A stretch of DNA of 36,129 nucleotides from Monoraphidium neglectum (GCF_000611645.1 NW_014013427.1:1-36129), one strand, 5' to 3'. Shown: positions 22,601-35,110, numbered from the stretch's first letter. The notes: generated by a model from the sequence alone, not told the origin. A program made the numbers and translations.

Positions 22601-25600
22601 CCCGGCCGCTTTCTGAGTCATCACCCGCAGCTGCGCCGCTAGCAGCGCGTCCGCCACGCCGTCACCCCCGCCACTGCCGCGTGCGCCGCCGCCGCCGCCG
22701 CCACCGGGGCTCCCCCGAGGCGGCGCATATGGGACCGGCGACGCCGCCGCGAGCGGGAGCGGGGCCGCGCGGCCGCCGGAGGGCGGCGCGGCGGGGCTGG
22801 CTGTGCTCGCGCTGGGGCTGTTGGCTGCCAGGTTGAGGCACACCTTTTCCAGGTCCTCCCTGGATTTTAGAAAAAGTGCATTGGGGTGATTTGGGTCCGA
22901 TTCAAAAAGCGCGCCGACAAGCTTCATTGCGCGCTCAAGCTGGGGCGTCTGGCATGGGCATGCTGCAGAGCAAGCAGGCCGGACGGGCGTCGCCCGGCGC
23001 GGCATGCACCCGCACGGCTTCCGCAGCCAAGCGCTGGCAGGCAGGGGCTGGCGTTTGTTGGCCGGGGTCCTCCGCAAGCCCGCAGCCATCGGGCACAAAG
23101 CTGCGGCCACACAATGGCGGCATGCGTCCGTCGCGACGCGGCGGGTTGGGCCGGCCGGCCGGCCCGGCCCGCACCTGAACATGAACGTGTCCATGTCACG
23201 AAGCTCGAAGGGGCTGGCGTCCAGCGGGGCGTTGCGGGCCGCGTCCACGTCAGCGTGGGCGGCCTGAGCCGCCGGCGCAAGGCGGGTCGAGGAAGGGGCG
23301 TCGTCACGGGCTGTTTGAGAGCACATGTCGCATGTGGTGGCGTAGCTTTGGGGGCAGGCCCGCGCATGCGGCGAGCCGGGGCTCGCGCGCGTGCATGAGA
23401 GGGCACGCCGGACGCCGCACCTGCACAAACGGTGTGCCCGCCAGGCGAGCGTGGTAGACGGCCGAGGGGGACACGCCGGACTGGTCCAGCAGGTTGAGCG
23501 TCGGCGTGGGCGGCTGCGTTCGGCGGCGGGGCGGCGGGGTTGAGAGGGCGGGCCCAACGGGACACTGTTTGAGGCGCGGGCAGGCAGAAAGGATCGGTCT
23601 CCAGGCTGGGCCAGGGATGGCCAATGGGCCAGGATGGCTGCATGATCTGGGACCTGAAGTGCGACCGGCGGAGCCGCGGCCGGGCGCTGCGAGGGCCGGC
23701 GCAGCAGCGGCATGAGCCGCAGGATGCACGAGGGGCGGAATGGAAGCACCAAGGCCCGCGCCGCTGCCGCTACCACCCACCTGGCCGGCGCCGCCCCGCA
23801 CGGCGTGGCCGCCGCGCGCCGCGCCAGAGCCGCCCAGCGCGAGCGTCGGGCTGGCAGGGGCGGGCGCATGGCCGCCGCGACCTGTGCATGCGCGGGGTGA
23901 TTTTGAGCGTGGCGAGCGCGGTGCATCATCCATTAGCCAGGCACACAGGGCGCCGACCTGTGCCTCACTGCTTGCAAGGCATGTGGACATGCAGTAACGA
24001 CTGGAGGCGCGGCAGCCGGGTGCGGCGTGGCCTGTGCCATGACGCGCTCGCACCTGCCGCCCGTCCGCAAAGAGGGCTCGCCGCGGCCCCGACCGCCGGC
24101 GACCCGAACGCCGCCGCGCCCGCCCGGGCGGCCGCCACCGCCGCGGCGACCGCCTCGTCCTTCGCCGCGGCCGCGGCCGACGCGCCGGCGCCACTTGGGG
24201 AAGGCGTGAAAAAGGGAGACGGCCCCGGGGACGCAGCCGCGAGGCTGCGCAGCCCAGCCGGCGTCAGCGTGGCAGTCGAGACGCCCGGCGACGCGGCGCC
24301 CGCCCCGACGCCCGTGCCGGGTGCGGCGGGCGGGCTGCCGCTGGGGGCGCCGCCCGGCGCGGCGGTGCTGGCGGCGGTGCGCCGCCGCTCGGGTGACTCG
24401 CCTTGAAGAGAGAGCGCCGCCTGGCGTGGGTCGGGGTTCCGCAAACGCGCGGGAGCCGATTGGACACGCTGTGCGGGTTGTTGTACACTTGAGTTCGATA
24501 TAGACCATGCATATGGCTCCCTATGAATCAGGACCACCCACGCTTCCAACATGGTCTGGCGCTGAAGCATGCAATCAGCAGAAGCGGTCACACCTGCCCC
24601 CTGCCGCACCTGATCCGACCGGCTTGGACTGGCCCCACCCCGCTGCAGGCGCAGCGGGCTTCCGTCGCGCGGCGACGCGCCCCCGCCGCCGACGGACCGC
24701 TCGCTGATGCGCGGGCTGCTGCAGAGGGACCCAGGCTCGGAGGGCGCCGCCGCGGGCAGCCACTGGCCCCGCAGGGGGCTCCTGGGGTGAAGACACAGGT
24801 GTCAGAGCGCGTCGAATAGGGTCGGCGCACATTGCCCACCCACTGCAGCTTTTCGAGGCGCGACGCAGCATGCACAGGCACATAATACAGCGCGCGCCAC
24901 CCATCGCACCCCTGGGAGCGCTCACCCAGATGCCTCCGAAAGCGTCGGGCTGCTCAGCCCCATCTCATCCACCGGCACCAGCGCCCCGCCGAGACCTCCA
25001 AACCGCCCCTCGTCCCCTGCTGCCCGCTGCCCCTGCAGCCCCTCCCCCTGGGGCTCCTCCAGCATGAGATCACCGCCCGCGGCGCCGAGGGCGAGGAACT
25101 CCTCATCCCCGCTGCCGTCAAAGTCGTCGTCGCCAGAAATGCCCAGCAGTAGCTCGCCCCCGCCGCCGCCGCCGCCGCCCGCGGCGACACCCAGCGCGCC
25201 GGGCCGCAGCACGAACAGCGGGATGCTCTCGCGCACGCCGCCGGCGCCGGCGCCGCCCGGCGCACCGGCGGCGCTGCGGCGCGTGCGAGCGCTGCTGCGG
25301 GCGAACGAGGCGCTCAGGCGGCCCTGGCTGGCGCCGCGCGGGCCGGCGGTGGCCGCGATCTGGGGCTCCTCGCAGATTGGGAGATCTGGTACCAGATCAT
25401 CCTCCTCGCCCTCGGCAACGCCGTCTTCATCTGCGGTGGCGACCTCGCTCTCTGCCGCCGCCTGCCCTTGCCACGGACCTGACTCCGACTGTTCCGCCGA
25501 CACCCGCTCCGCCTCCGCAGCGGCAGCCTCTGCTACTGCTGCTGCGTCGGCCGCTGGCAACTCCTGTGCTCTCGTGAGCTTGTCCCGCTCCTCCACAGCG

Positions 25601-28600
25601 GGTGGCGGGGAGGATGCCTCCTGGGGGCTGCCTGCCGCCTCACAGCTGCGCCCGGGCCTATCCAGGGTATCGAACGCCGCGCACGACGAGGCGCCGCCCG
25701 GCGATGCCACCACCGGGGACTCTGAGGAGGCGAGCGCCGGCGCCCGGGAAGCCGCACATGATAGCCGGGCGTTGGACGCAGGCGCGGCGCCGGCGAGCTG
25801 TTCGAGCGCGTCGTCGTCTGCACCAGCTGGCTGGCCGCTGGCCGCGCTGGGGGCCGTGCCTGCCGCCCCAGGCACGGCATCCTCGCCCGACTTGCGCCCC
25901 TGAGGGCGCCATGCCGCGACAGGCGTCGCCGCAGCTGCCGCCGCCGCCTCCTGCAGCATCTGTGGATGCACAGCTGGCTGTGCGCCCGCGTCCTCCGCTC
26001 CCGTCCATGCGGTTGCAGCCGCTGGCCCCGGCGCGCTTGCCGCTGCCTCACGCTCTTGGCGGCCCTGTTCCGGCTCATCTGCCTGCTGCTGCTCCTGCTG
26101 CGGCGCATCGCCGTCCTCTTGCTGCTGCGCTTGCCCTGCGTCGCGCGGCAGCAGCAGCTGGGCAGCTGCAGCTGCCTCCGCCTCTGGTGAGGTGCTGCGG
26201 GAGCCGACCGCTGAATCCATGGGGGCTACCGCCGATGCCGGCTTCTCCTGCCCGCCCTCCGCATGCTCTGCTGCCGCCGCAATAAGCTCGGCCTCCTCCA
26301 CCACCTCAGCCTCGGCCGTTGCATCGGTCTCCGCCTCCGCCGCCGCCAGCGTCGTGGCCGGCGCAGGCTCGTCTTGAGCAACCGGGGTCTCCTCCTCACC
26401 TGCTGCCTGATTGACCGCCGGCTCCACGTCAGCGGCTGTCAGGGTTCCGACGGCTGCAGGTCCCTGGTCCTCTGGGTGCGCCTGCTGTGCTGGCATATAG
26501 TCTGAAAGCACTATTCCAGAGGCGGCTTCGACATCACCAGTTTCTGGTGCTGCCTGCGGCTCCAGCCCAGCTGCGGCACTGGTCTGCTTCTGGCCTGCTG
26601 CGTCTGCACCTGCCAGCTCCTGCGCTGTTGACTGCACCATCGCCGCCGCCTGATCGTGCCGCTGCTCGGGCGCCCGGGCCGCCGACAGGGGGCGCGGCGC
26701 CCGCGGCGCCTCAGCCGCCGCCGCCTCCTGCTCCTGAACCGCTGGCTGCTCTGCCGTAGGGACTGCATGCGCTGCACCTTTTGGAGCGTCCGAAGCGGCC
26801 GCCTTCCTGTCAGAGCCCTCTGCCTCCTCGTCAGCTACTGCTGCGCAGGGCTTGGGCGGTGCAATGGAGCCGGCAGACCCAGCCTCTGCCGGCCCTGTCT
26901 CCGCGGACTCAGCAGAAGCCTCTGCCTCAGCTTCGGCCAGCTGCGCCACTACTGGAGAGGCCGCAGCCTCTGGCACGCAGTCGCCCACCGCCTCAGTCTG
27001 AGCCACTTCTACTGTTGCTGGAGAAGCCTCAATCGCTGCAGCAGGCGGCATGGGGCTGGTCTGCGCCGCCGTGTCAAGCATGCCAGCCGCCGCTGCACTG
27101 GCGGTGTCTAGCCCCGGCGTGCTGCAGGCATCCACGCTGGGGCCCGCCCCAGCTGGGCCTGCTGCCGCCGCATCAACACAAGCGCCAGCGAGGCCAGTCG
27201 CTGCGTCTTGCACACCGTCGCCAGCCGCCGCCGTGTCTGCTGCTGCTGTCGCTGCGCCACCGGGCACATGGCTCCCAGCGGCTGTTGCTGCGCCCTGACT
27301 GGCCGATGCTGCGTCTGCATTGTCCGTGAGAGCGCAGCGCTGGGGGCTGCCGGCCGCCGGTGCCGCACCCTGCGCGGCCACCGCCGCCCCCACCTCCACC
27401 TGGATGTCCTCTGCACTGACGGGCTCCACCTCCGCATCAGACTGCCCGCTCCTCTCGCCGCCAACCGCCCGCTCCGCCGGCTGCGGGTCCTGCACTTGCG
27501 GCCGCCGCACTTCCCGGTCATCCCTTGACACGCCCGCAGCGGCGCTCGCGCTGCGCGCGAGCGTCCCCAGATCGTCCCTTGCTTCAGGAAGCTGGTTGCC
27601 TGCTGACCCTGGTGCCCCGCCCTCCTGTTGTTCGCCCTCCTCAGGCTGTATCAAAGAAAACGCCACCGCATCCTCTGAAAGCTGCCTGGAGGCGCCGCTA
27701 TTTGCGGCCGCCGCAGCCGCTGCGCCGGGCCCCAGCGCCACCGTTGCGTCCATCGGGTAGCCGGCGCTCATCAGCAGCGACGCCGGCAGCAGCGCCACTG
27801 TCGCATCCGCGCCCTGATACACCTCCTGCCGCTGCCACGCGCCGCCGCCGCCGCCGCCGCCATCCAGGTCAGAGCCAGGCGTCGCGGCCGCGTCAGCTGC
27901 GCCTCCGCCCCCAAGGATCTCCTGCATGCCGGGCGTCAAGAGGTACTCAGGCATGGGCTCCATCCCCGCCCTCTCTGCTGGCCCGCAGGGGGGCATGTCT
28001 GGGCAGCCCTCAGCAGCGCCGGCGACCAGGGCCTGCGGGCATGCCAGATGTCAGGGCGCTCAGCTGCAATAGATGCACGTGTGGGTATGTACATATGCAG
28101 GCATCATCAGCGGTGATCGATTTGTCAAAGGTACTGCTGTATGCGCAGGCACGCATCGCGCTGCCGCGCAAAATGATACCTCCAGTGTGCGCCAGGGCCG
28201 GCCCCGCACCTGCCGCAGGTCGAGGGTCTGGTCATAGTACACATGTTGGGGGATAAACGGCGACGATCCGGTGCTGCAGCTGCGGGCAGGGCTATACGAA
28301 TAGTAGCTCTCGCCGCACGACGCCCCGACCGCGTCCGCACCGCCATGCAGCAGGACGGGCGTGTCTGTGGCGCCAGGCGGCACGCCGACCGCCGCCTCGC
28401 CGGCGCTGGCCTGGCTGTCAAGGTCGATGCTGCCGGCGCCGCGCGGCTGCGGCATGTGCCCTCCGCGCAGCTCGGGCGCGCCGGGGCTGCCAGCGCCGCT
28501 GCTTGCGTCGCCGCCGCTGGCTGCGCTCGAGCGCCGCCCTTTCTTCATGGTGGACCCGAGCTTGCCCCACAGGTTCCTGAGCTGCTTGGTGGGCGAGCGG

Positions 28601-29300
28601 TACGCTGTCGCCGGCGCCTGCGTGTGTGGCAAGCCCTGCTGCAAGTCCGACGCGGCTGCATCCCTGGCATCTGAGTCCAGCACAAGGGACCGCTCGAGCG
28701 AGCGCGACGGCGAGGGCTGCCCGTTGCTTGCGCCACTGCCTGCGCCGCTGCTGCCGCTCTTCAGGTGCAGCAGTCGCTGCATGGCGCCGCCCAATGGGTG
28801 TTTGGGCGTGTTGCGCTTGGTGTCGCTCGTGTCCTGGTCGGAGCCTGTTTAGCGTTGGGGTGGGGTGTTCCCGTTCAAGACCTTGGTATGATGCAATAAA
28901 AACATATGCCAAGCAATTCACCGTTTGGTGAGGGCTCTGCTGCATGTGTGCGATGTTGGAGTGGACATCGCGCATACACGCCCATTGCCCGCCGCACCTG
29001 CATCAGCGCTGCCGCCCGATGCAATGCTCAGCCTAGCGCTGCGCGTTGTGCAGATGGGCTTCAGCTTTGCAGAGCCCTACAACACACCGAAGGCAAGAGG
29101 GGTGAGAAATCAAGTTCTCCCGCCAGGCTCTGGATGCAGAGATCTGGGGGAGCTTATTCCGCGCCTTGCGACTTCGTACAAATGTCAGCATTCCTAGCGG
29201 CTCTCACCGCGGCTTGCGTGTCGTTTGAGCGTGATCCTGGACCCAGCAAGCCTCCATCGTGGTCCCACTGCGGTTCTATTGCTGCCGCTGGATCATCCAT
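19610..29300 (-). CDS. Large disordered protein with C-terminal TACC-like coiled coil
   Basis: Seventeen minus-strand exons: 29300-29208, 29076-28998, 28844-28210, 28032-24926, 24781-24594, 24401-24054, 23881-23781, 23513-23421, 23263-23175, 23033-22547, 22308-22183, 21926-21801, 21541-21497, 21217-21107, 20754-20689, 20199-19993, 19732-19610. They sum to 6,024 nt (2,007 residues plus TAG) in phase. The start ATG has an in-frame TAA 9 bases upstream. Residues 270-1305 come from one 3.1-kb exon rich in Ala, Glu, Pro and Gln and look disordered. Residues about 1,300-1,580 are Ser/Pro/Gly-rich. Residues about 1,708-1,995 are continuous coiled coil. They contain YAQLKQKYVQKSTMLKE and end with AKETENAELVAMCDQLLQQQ (about 1974-1993). 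Family knowledge: the TACC domain of animal and fungal centrosome/spindle proteins ends with a closely similar K.KEN.EL..ICD.L motif. A microtubule or basal-body role is inference. The intron between 23175 and 23033 is also open in frame, so its removal is the least certain. One intron contains the assembly gap. Confidence 0.75.
20201..20441. other. Assembly gap (177 N) flanked by poly-G repeats
   Basis: Ns occupy 20235-20411, inside the TACC-like intron between the exons starting at 20754 and 20199. The left flank is runs of G interrupted by one C, ending in GGCCATTTT. The right flank is a G run followed by GCGCGGCGTGGGGGTCCATTTT. The shared G-run plus CCATTTT unit suggests that a G-rich tandem repeat was collapsed or not sequenced. 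The true gap length is unknown. Confidence 0.85.
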
Positions 29301-30482
29301 GTGACCTTATTAAGCCAAAGTCTGTGTGGGGCTTGCTTTTTGCACCAGAAAAGCTGGGGATGGATGCCACAGGCCTCAGCTGTCCCACATACCTGCTTGA
29401 ATTAGGCCGGAGCTGGGCATCCACATAATGCGAAGGGGTTCCAAAGTACTCAAATACCCGATCAAGTTTTGATGGAGTCGAAAGGCACAGCAGCGCACAC
29501 GCTGGCCCGGGTGACGCACACAAGGAGTGGCGAAGTGAGAACAGCTCAACAGCATTGCTCGAGCATCTGCACCAAAATGGATTAGCCTGTCTGCTCCTCA
29601 AAGGAGGCCAAATGACCTTGCATCCAAGGTATTAGGGACTTTGTGAGCACTCCAGAGAGTGAACTGTGCATTGCTTTGCTTGGTTCAACATGATATGACG
29701 ACACCAGCAGTTCTTCAGTCATTTATTTCAAGCCGAGCGTGTGCGAAGTCCGGAGGATGCACGTGTCTGGTTCCTCAGAATAGTTGGTCTTTATGAAGAT
29801 AGGTTGAAGGGTATAAGGGTTTTATGACTTATGATTGAACACCACCGCCCTGATGCATGAAGGCATCTGCAGAACCAGGCGCGAGGCACCCCAGGTTTGT
29901 GGATGGAAGACGCAACTGCCCGACATGATGCTACGTTTGCAGTATGATGTCAGCAACGGCCATCGTGCTTGGGCGCTCCCCCATTGCATCACCTACCTCA
30001 TCCTGGCACAACAATCAGCAAAGTAAAAGTGAGCACACCGTGCACCAGACCTGCTGGGGGCCAAACCTTTAGCGGTTGAGCAGAGTGTGCATACCCCCCC
30101 TCTGACCTGGCGTATACAGTTGAAATCAACTTCTCATTTGCCGGTTGACTCTCTCACTTGTCCTGACTTCTAGCAAGGTCACCAAAGTTGAGAGTGGGCA
30201 GCAACAAAAATAATGCTTACAGCGGGTTGGTAGGCAACAAACGGCCACAAGCACAATCTCCAGGGTCAAAGCATGCCAAGCAGCGGAATTGACAAAAACA
30301 GAATTGTGTGTGGGGCCAGAGGGTACGTTGCAAGGCATAGGGACATGGTCATGCGTCACCGACGCAACTTGCGTCGAAAGGGACGGGTCGTTGCAGGGGC
30401 ACCTGGCGCACGACGCGTCTTGGCGGGCGCGGGGCGTCCGCCGCAGCCCGACCAGCCTTCAGGCAGGGCCCCTTCCCGCACC
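29301..30482. other. Region between the TACC-like start and the MYND gene stop
   Basis: About 1.2 kb, visibly less GC-rich than the genes. It should contain the TACC-like promoter and 5' UTR and the 3' UTR of the MYND gene; both genes run on the minus strand. A strong minus-strand donor (AAGCAG then GTATGT) sits at 29393/29392, with possible acceptors before the ATG, suggesting a 5'-UTR intron. No RNA gene or second coding gene is supported. Confidence 0.6.
30217..30221 (-). promoter_or_regulatory. Candidate polyadenylation signal TGTAA (MYND gene)
   Basis: TGTAA on the minus strand 262 bases beyond the MYND gene stop codon at 30483. Confidence 0.45.
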
Positions 30483-32465
30483 TCAAGGCGGCGCTGTGCG
30501 GCCCCCAGCGGCCAGGGTCCGTGCCCAGCCGGTTGCGGGTTGCGCACTGCTCAGCATTTGCAAGGCGGGCGGCCCCCCTATCATGGAAAACAGGTGGTCC
30601 AGCAGCCCAGGGGTGCGCCTCTGGATGGTCACCTCGCCATCCTCCGCCGCCTTCTGCGCCGCGACTTGGTAGGGCTGGCACTCGGTCTTGTGGCCGCCCA
30701 GCCAGTGCTTGCGCTGGCTGCGAGGCGCACGCAGTTGCGTTCGCGCACAGAGGCGGGGGGGGGGGCGTTGTGATTTGTGCATTAAGTTTCAGCACGTGTC
30801 GCCTCGCGCGTTCCATTCCCTGCTGCAATTTCGATGCCGGTTGCCGTCGTCACCTTGTCGCCTTGCCTGGGCGCAGCTGTTCGGCCCCGCATGATGGACA
30901 TGAGCTCACCAGGCTTGGCCGCAGTACTGCACTGCCTGGCAGCCACTGCAGCTGCTCAGGGCCTTCTTGCCCTTGCCTGCACCCGGCTTGCCGCATGCAC
31001 AGCAGCGCGGCGGCCCGCCCGTCGCAGCCGCCCTGCGCTCTTTTGGGAGCCGCTTGCCGCCATTCTTGCCCTGTGGGTCTCTGCCGGTGCCCTTTCGACC
31101 GCGGCATGGCTGCGCACCCGGCCCAGAGCTGGGCGCCATCAGAATGGCCAGTGCCGCCTCAGCGTAGCCACGGCTCGGGCCACTGCGGCCGCTGGCACCT
31201 ATGGCGGCCTGCTGCTGGGTGCCGCCGTAGGTGTCTCCGATGTCAATGCACCGCGACAGGATGCCAGGGAGCCGCGGCGCCCCGCGCAAGAGGAGTGTGC
31301 GTCCCGGGGCCCCGCACGTGGTGAGGACAGAGTGCGCGATGCCCGCCACCGCCCTTTGCACCCAGAAATCATCATAGCAGATGCACAGCGCAAGGGAGTC
31401 TTGCAGCGCGGGCGCCAGGCCGGGCGTGCTCGCGATCCGGAAGACGCGAGGTGCATCGCCGGCAACGGCCGCGGCGCGGCACAGGTGCTCAACGATCACG
31501 AGGCACGAGGCGCGCAGCTTGAATTGAGTCTGTGGGCTCACTGGCCCGTACTGCGTGTCCGGCGACCAGCGAGAGAAGTCGCGGGGAGCCGGGCCGCCTG
31601 GGATATATGTCGGCAGCGGGACTTGCACCAGCGGCCCGATCGTCGAGGCGAGCAGCTGCGCGCCGCACACCCTTGCGCCAACTTCGGTGGCGGACAGCAC
31701 GGCGGCGGCGCGCGGCTCTGCGCGCACGAGGGTGGCAAGGAGCAGCAGAGAAGCCTCGCGCTCTGAGAACGCCGCCATGCCGGCGGCACCCGTAGGCACG
31801 CGCCGGCACGCGGCGGAGACGAGCGCCGGCACCAAGATGTCAGGAAATCGCTGAAAGACGGAGCATACACGCGCCTCGGGATGTTCCTTCAAGCATATGT
31901 TGTGGAGAGCTACGCACGCGGCCATTGGCAGGGTGTCCGCCTCGCCCTGGGGTGCCTGTGGCGCTGTGCCCCTGCCTGCAAGGACCAACAGCTGCTGCAG
32001 CAGCGGGCCGCATGCCAAGGCGCGGTCGGCAGCGCCGGTGTCATGCCCGGCCACCTCCAAGACCACCTGCAGCGCGAGGCTCTCTGAAGGCGCACCCTCG
32101 CCCTTGCCCTCGCCGCAGTCGGTGGCGTGGGTGATGGCCACGGCAAGGGCGTCGAAGACCATGGGGCATGCGCCTATGGTGGCTGAGACGGCTGCGCTGT
32201 CCGCCCCAATCTTGGGTGAGAGCGGGCCCGGGAGGCACAGCGTTAGTAGCAGGGCCACTGCATTGCACAGAAGGCCCTGGGCTTCCTTCCCTGGGGATGT
32301 GGCTGCGCCGCACAAAGCACCCACCACTGCCTCCACAAAGGGCCTGCGGCGGCCGATATTGCCTGCCTGCTCCGGGTAAAGCCCGAGCACCGTCTGCAGC
32401 ATCCCCAGCATCGGGCCTGACTTGGTGGCGTTGCCAAGCGAGTCTGCCGATGCAGGGTTTGCATG

Positions 32466-32505
<40 letters not shown>

Positions 32506-33206
32506 GGCGGTGGCAACGGTGGAGGCGGCTGCTTCTGCCCTGGCTCTGACTGGATAGCTTGCTGCACCATGCTGGCCATCACGTCAATGGCGGCAGACGG
32601 GTCTGGCCGCTCCGCCGCAAGCCGTTCCTTGCCGCAGGGATCAGCATGCAGCGCCATGAATACGCCGCATGCCAAGCAGTAGCAGGCCTTTCCCTGGACA
32701 CCGGCTCCTTCCAGCGCACGCCACAGCTCCCTGCAACACCAGGGCGGGTTTGGAGGCCAGCGCGTGTCTGTCCAACATCCTGTGCAGCACCTACACAGGT
32801 TTATGGACCGGAGTGCTTTGAGGCGCCATGCACCAAATGCCAAGTGTGCATGGAGTCCTCACCTGATCAGGAGCTTGTGCCTCAGCACCATGCCGCGGTA
32901 TCTGGGGCTGGCATGGTTGCCGAGGGACAGCATCAACATGTGAAGGGATGCTTGCGCCGCAGCGTTGGGTGGCGAGCGCTGGTCAAGCTGCTGCAGCAGC
33001 TCGGCAAAGCCGTCGAGGTGGCGTGACTTGAGTACCACTGAAGCTGGGAATAAGATGAATGTCGCCATAGTTTTTTGAGCTTCTTCATTGTCGCCGCGCT
33101 CCAACGCTGCAAGTAGGGCGTCCACTCCCACCAAGACGCCGCAGGGGGTGCTGCTGCTTGTGCTGCTGATTGCCGGAGCGCTGAGGAAGCTGCTGATCCA
33201 ATTCAT
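30483..33206 (-). CDS. MYND-type zinc finger protein
   Basis: Three minus-strand exons: 33206-32863, 32730-30910, 30717-30483. They sum to 2,400 nt (799 residues plus TGA) in phase. The ATG at 33206 has an in-frame TAA two codons upstream. The MYND finger is near the C-terminus (about residues 691-735): CCAC, then CSGC, YCGQAC, QRKHW, GGHKTEC. This matches C-x2-C, C-x2-C, YC-x3-C, H-x3-C. Its sixth ligand Cys codon is split by the last intron (TG then C). The N-terminal 650 residues are helix-rich and Leu/Ala-rich, possibly armadillo-like, with a Pro/Gln stretch including 13 consecutive Gln. Cys-rich CYCLACG lies at the start of exon 2. MYND fingers are protein-interaction modules; no SET domain is visible, so this is not evidently a SMYD methyltransferase. 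Similar MYND proteins of unknown function are common in green algae. The specific role is not known. Confidence 0.85.
32466..32504 (-). repeat. CAG triplet repeat (poly-Gln) in the MYND gene
   Basis: Eleven CAG on the minus strand, followed by CAA and CAG, giving 13 Gln. It appears as CTG on the plus strand and lies after a Pro-rich stretch in exon 2. Confidence 0.9.
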
Positions 33207-35110
33207 TACTTAGGCCCACGAAATGCGCTCTTTGTGGCGCAAGGATGTGTTTTGATCAGCGCGCGCTGTTCTTTGAGTTGATCTGTGACCAGCAAGGCCG
33301 CTCACAAGCACACACAATGCTCTTGGAAATGCACTTCAACACACGCATAAATACATACGGTGCTGGGAAGCCGATCAGGTCTCACAGCGTGGCCGGCAGC
33401 TGAGGCGTTGCAAGCAAGTCACTGACGCCCTGCAAGAACTTTCTGTGGCAAATCATCCTGTACACGATCGAACTAATCTACTAGGTCCTGAATGACAAAA
33501 ATCACATGTCGAATTGCAACTTTGGCGTTGCCACCTTCTCAGCTACGGTACTGTATGACTCGCATGAACGCATATTGCGGCTCAGTTGCAGGCCGGTGGG
33601 TGCATTCCAGTGCTTTGCCCCCTGTGCATCAGCAAACAACATGCACAAAGACCACAAATACACGATTTCGTGCCTGGAATTGATATGCATCAGGGGCAGG
33701 AGCACATGCTTTGGGTGCGACTGCCTGCGATCCTTTGGGGCGGGGGTGCAAAGCGGACACCCAAACATCAGATTGACTGGGTAAGTGGGCGGGGGAAGGG
33801 GGGCCAAGTGGAATGGCCCGCTTTAGTCCAAACACCTTCATCAGCGTCACTTTCGTTGGGTACAGGGGCGCGACGCCAGGTCGGGCCGGCGTGCCCCACC
33901 CGCGGCCGCGCCCCGCCGCCCCCGCCGCATCCGGCGCGCGCCTCCTCGAACCCAAAAGGCAACAGACCGGGAGCGGCGGAGGGCCCGGGCGGCGCCATGC
34001 AGCGGGCGCGCGATATCAATAAAATCCCTACATGGGATAGTATACACCAAGCCTGTACAATGAAACCTGTGATGAAGGGAGGTGTGGGGGAGATTTGCCT
34101 CACGGCAGCTGCATTTGTCCTGACAAGCAGCAATGCATGGCGTAAATCAAGTCATTGAGGGCTTGCATATCTTCTGCTCGTGAATGCCCTTGCATGCGCC
34201 ACACGAACCTGAATATAATTTGGACTTATCGTGGATTGATAGTAAGTGCCACAGCGTAAAATGCACTTGCTCTCATGAGGCAAGATGTCTCGGGCAGCCG
34301 TTAGTGTGCAGAGGCTGGGCGTGCAATTGCATCCTTTGAGCCCTGCCAGCGCACAGCCAGTTGCCTGATGTACGGTATCCACAGGCCTGCATATCCACGA
34401 CACATTGGCATCACGCCTGATGACCAAGTAATTTAGAATAGTTGAAGGGCATCAGCCTTACCATACGGCATGCAACAATCCCTGGGGGCTGAGCTGGTGT
34501 GCTGACCTTCTGACCGTGTCACATGTGCCCTGCTGGCTGCCGCTTATTGGCCTACGGGATCCAGTGCTTTGGCACTGAGATTTGTGTGTAATAAGCTTGG
34601 GTGTCTGCTGTCCTGTGAGTCCAGACATACATGCCCACCAGCGTGATCTGCTGTGTCTGAGCTCCAGGCTCGTGTGACACAACCGCTACTTTCTTACTTT
34701 GTACTCCTTGCTCGCGGCGGACGTCGAGGTCTGCAAGGCTAGCAGCGGATCTAGCAACTCCGAGCCTTTTTTATAGCTGCAGTTGCGACCACCGCAAGGT
34801 GCATCAAGGGATATCTGGACTCTACACGTGCTGCCATGTTTCCTGCGTGGCCATGGAGTCGTGGGTTCTCGCTGCAAGTGGTGCCGGTGTCGAGTGCTTG
34901 CGCCGCTCGGCGCTTGCTGCACTGCAGGTGCCTGCACGGGGACGTGTTCCAGCCTGAAAGCTCGGTGTTGCCTTCTTGCTCCGCCACCCTGCAGGCTCGC
35001 ACCGGCCCTTGCGCCACGCCCCGCGGCCGCGCGGGGGCGAGTCGGCACCCCCGGCAGAGGGCGGCTCTCAGGGACGGCGTCGCCGCGCTGGACACATAAA
35101 ATAAGCAGCC
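33207..35110. other. Divergent intergenic region between the MYND and cyclin genes
   Basis: About 1.9 kb between two start codons pointing away from each other; it should hold both promoters. Most is of moderate GC. A sharply GC-rich block lies at about 33865-34020 and another at about 34960-35095, just upstream of the cyclin ATG. I see no exon supported by splice sites plus similarity, no tRNA and no long repeat. Confidence 0.6.

Noticed and set aside
25064..27760. Several plus-strand open frames of 60-280 codons
   Set aside because: They are antisense shadows of the 3.1-kb TACC-like exon in GC-rich DNA; composition is Arg/Pro/Leu-rich with no motifs.
29393..29490. Possible MICU-like fragment (KLDRVFEYFGTPS, minus strand)
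   Set aside because: It resembles the VF.YF segment of calcium uniporter regulators only over a few residues, and no EF-hand or continuing exon is visible nearby.
30521..31766. Plus-strand frames of 267 and 310 codons
   Set aside because: They lie opposite the MYND gene exons and lack any recognisable domain.
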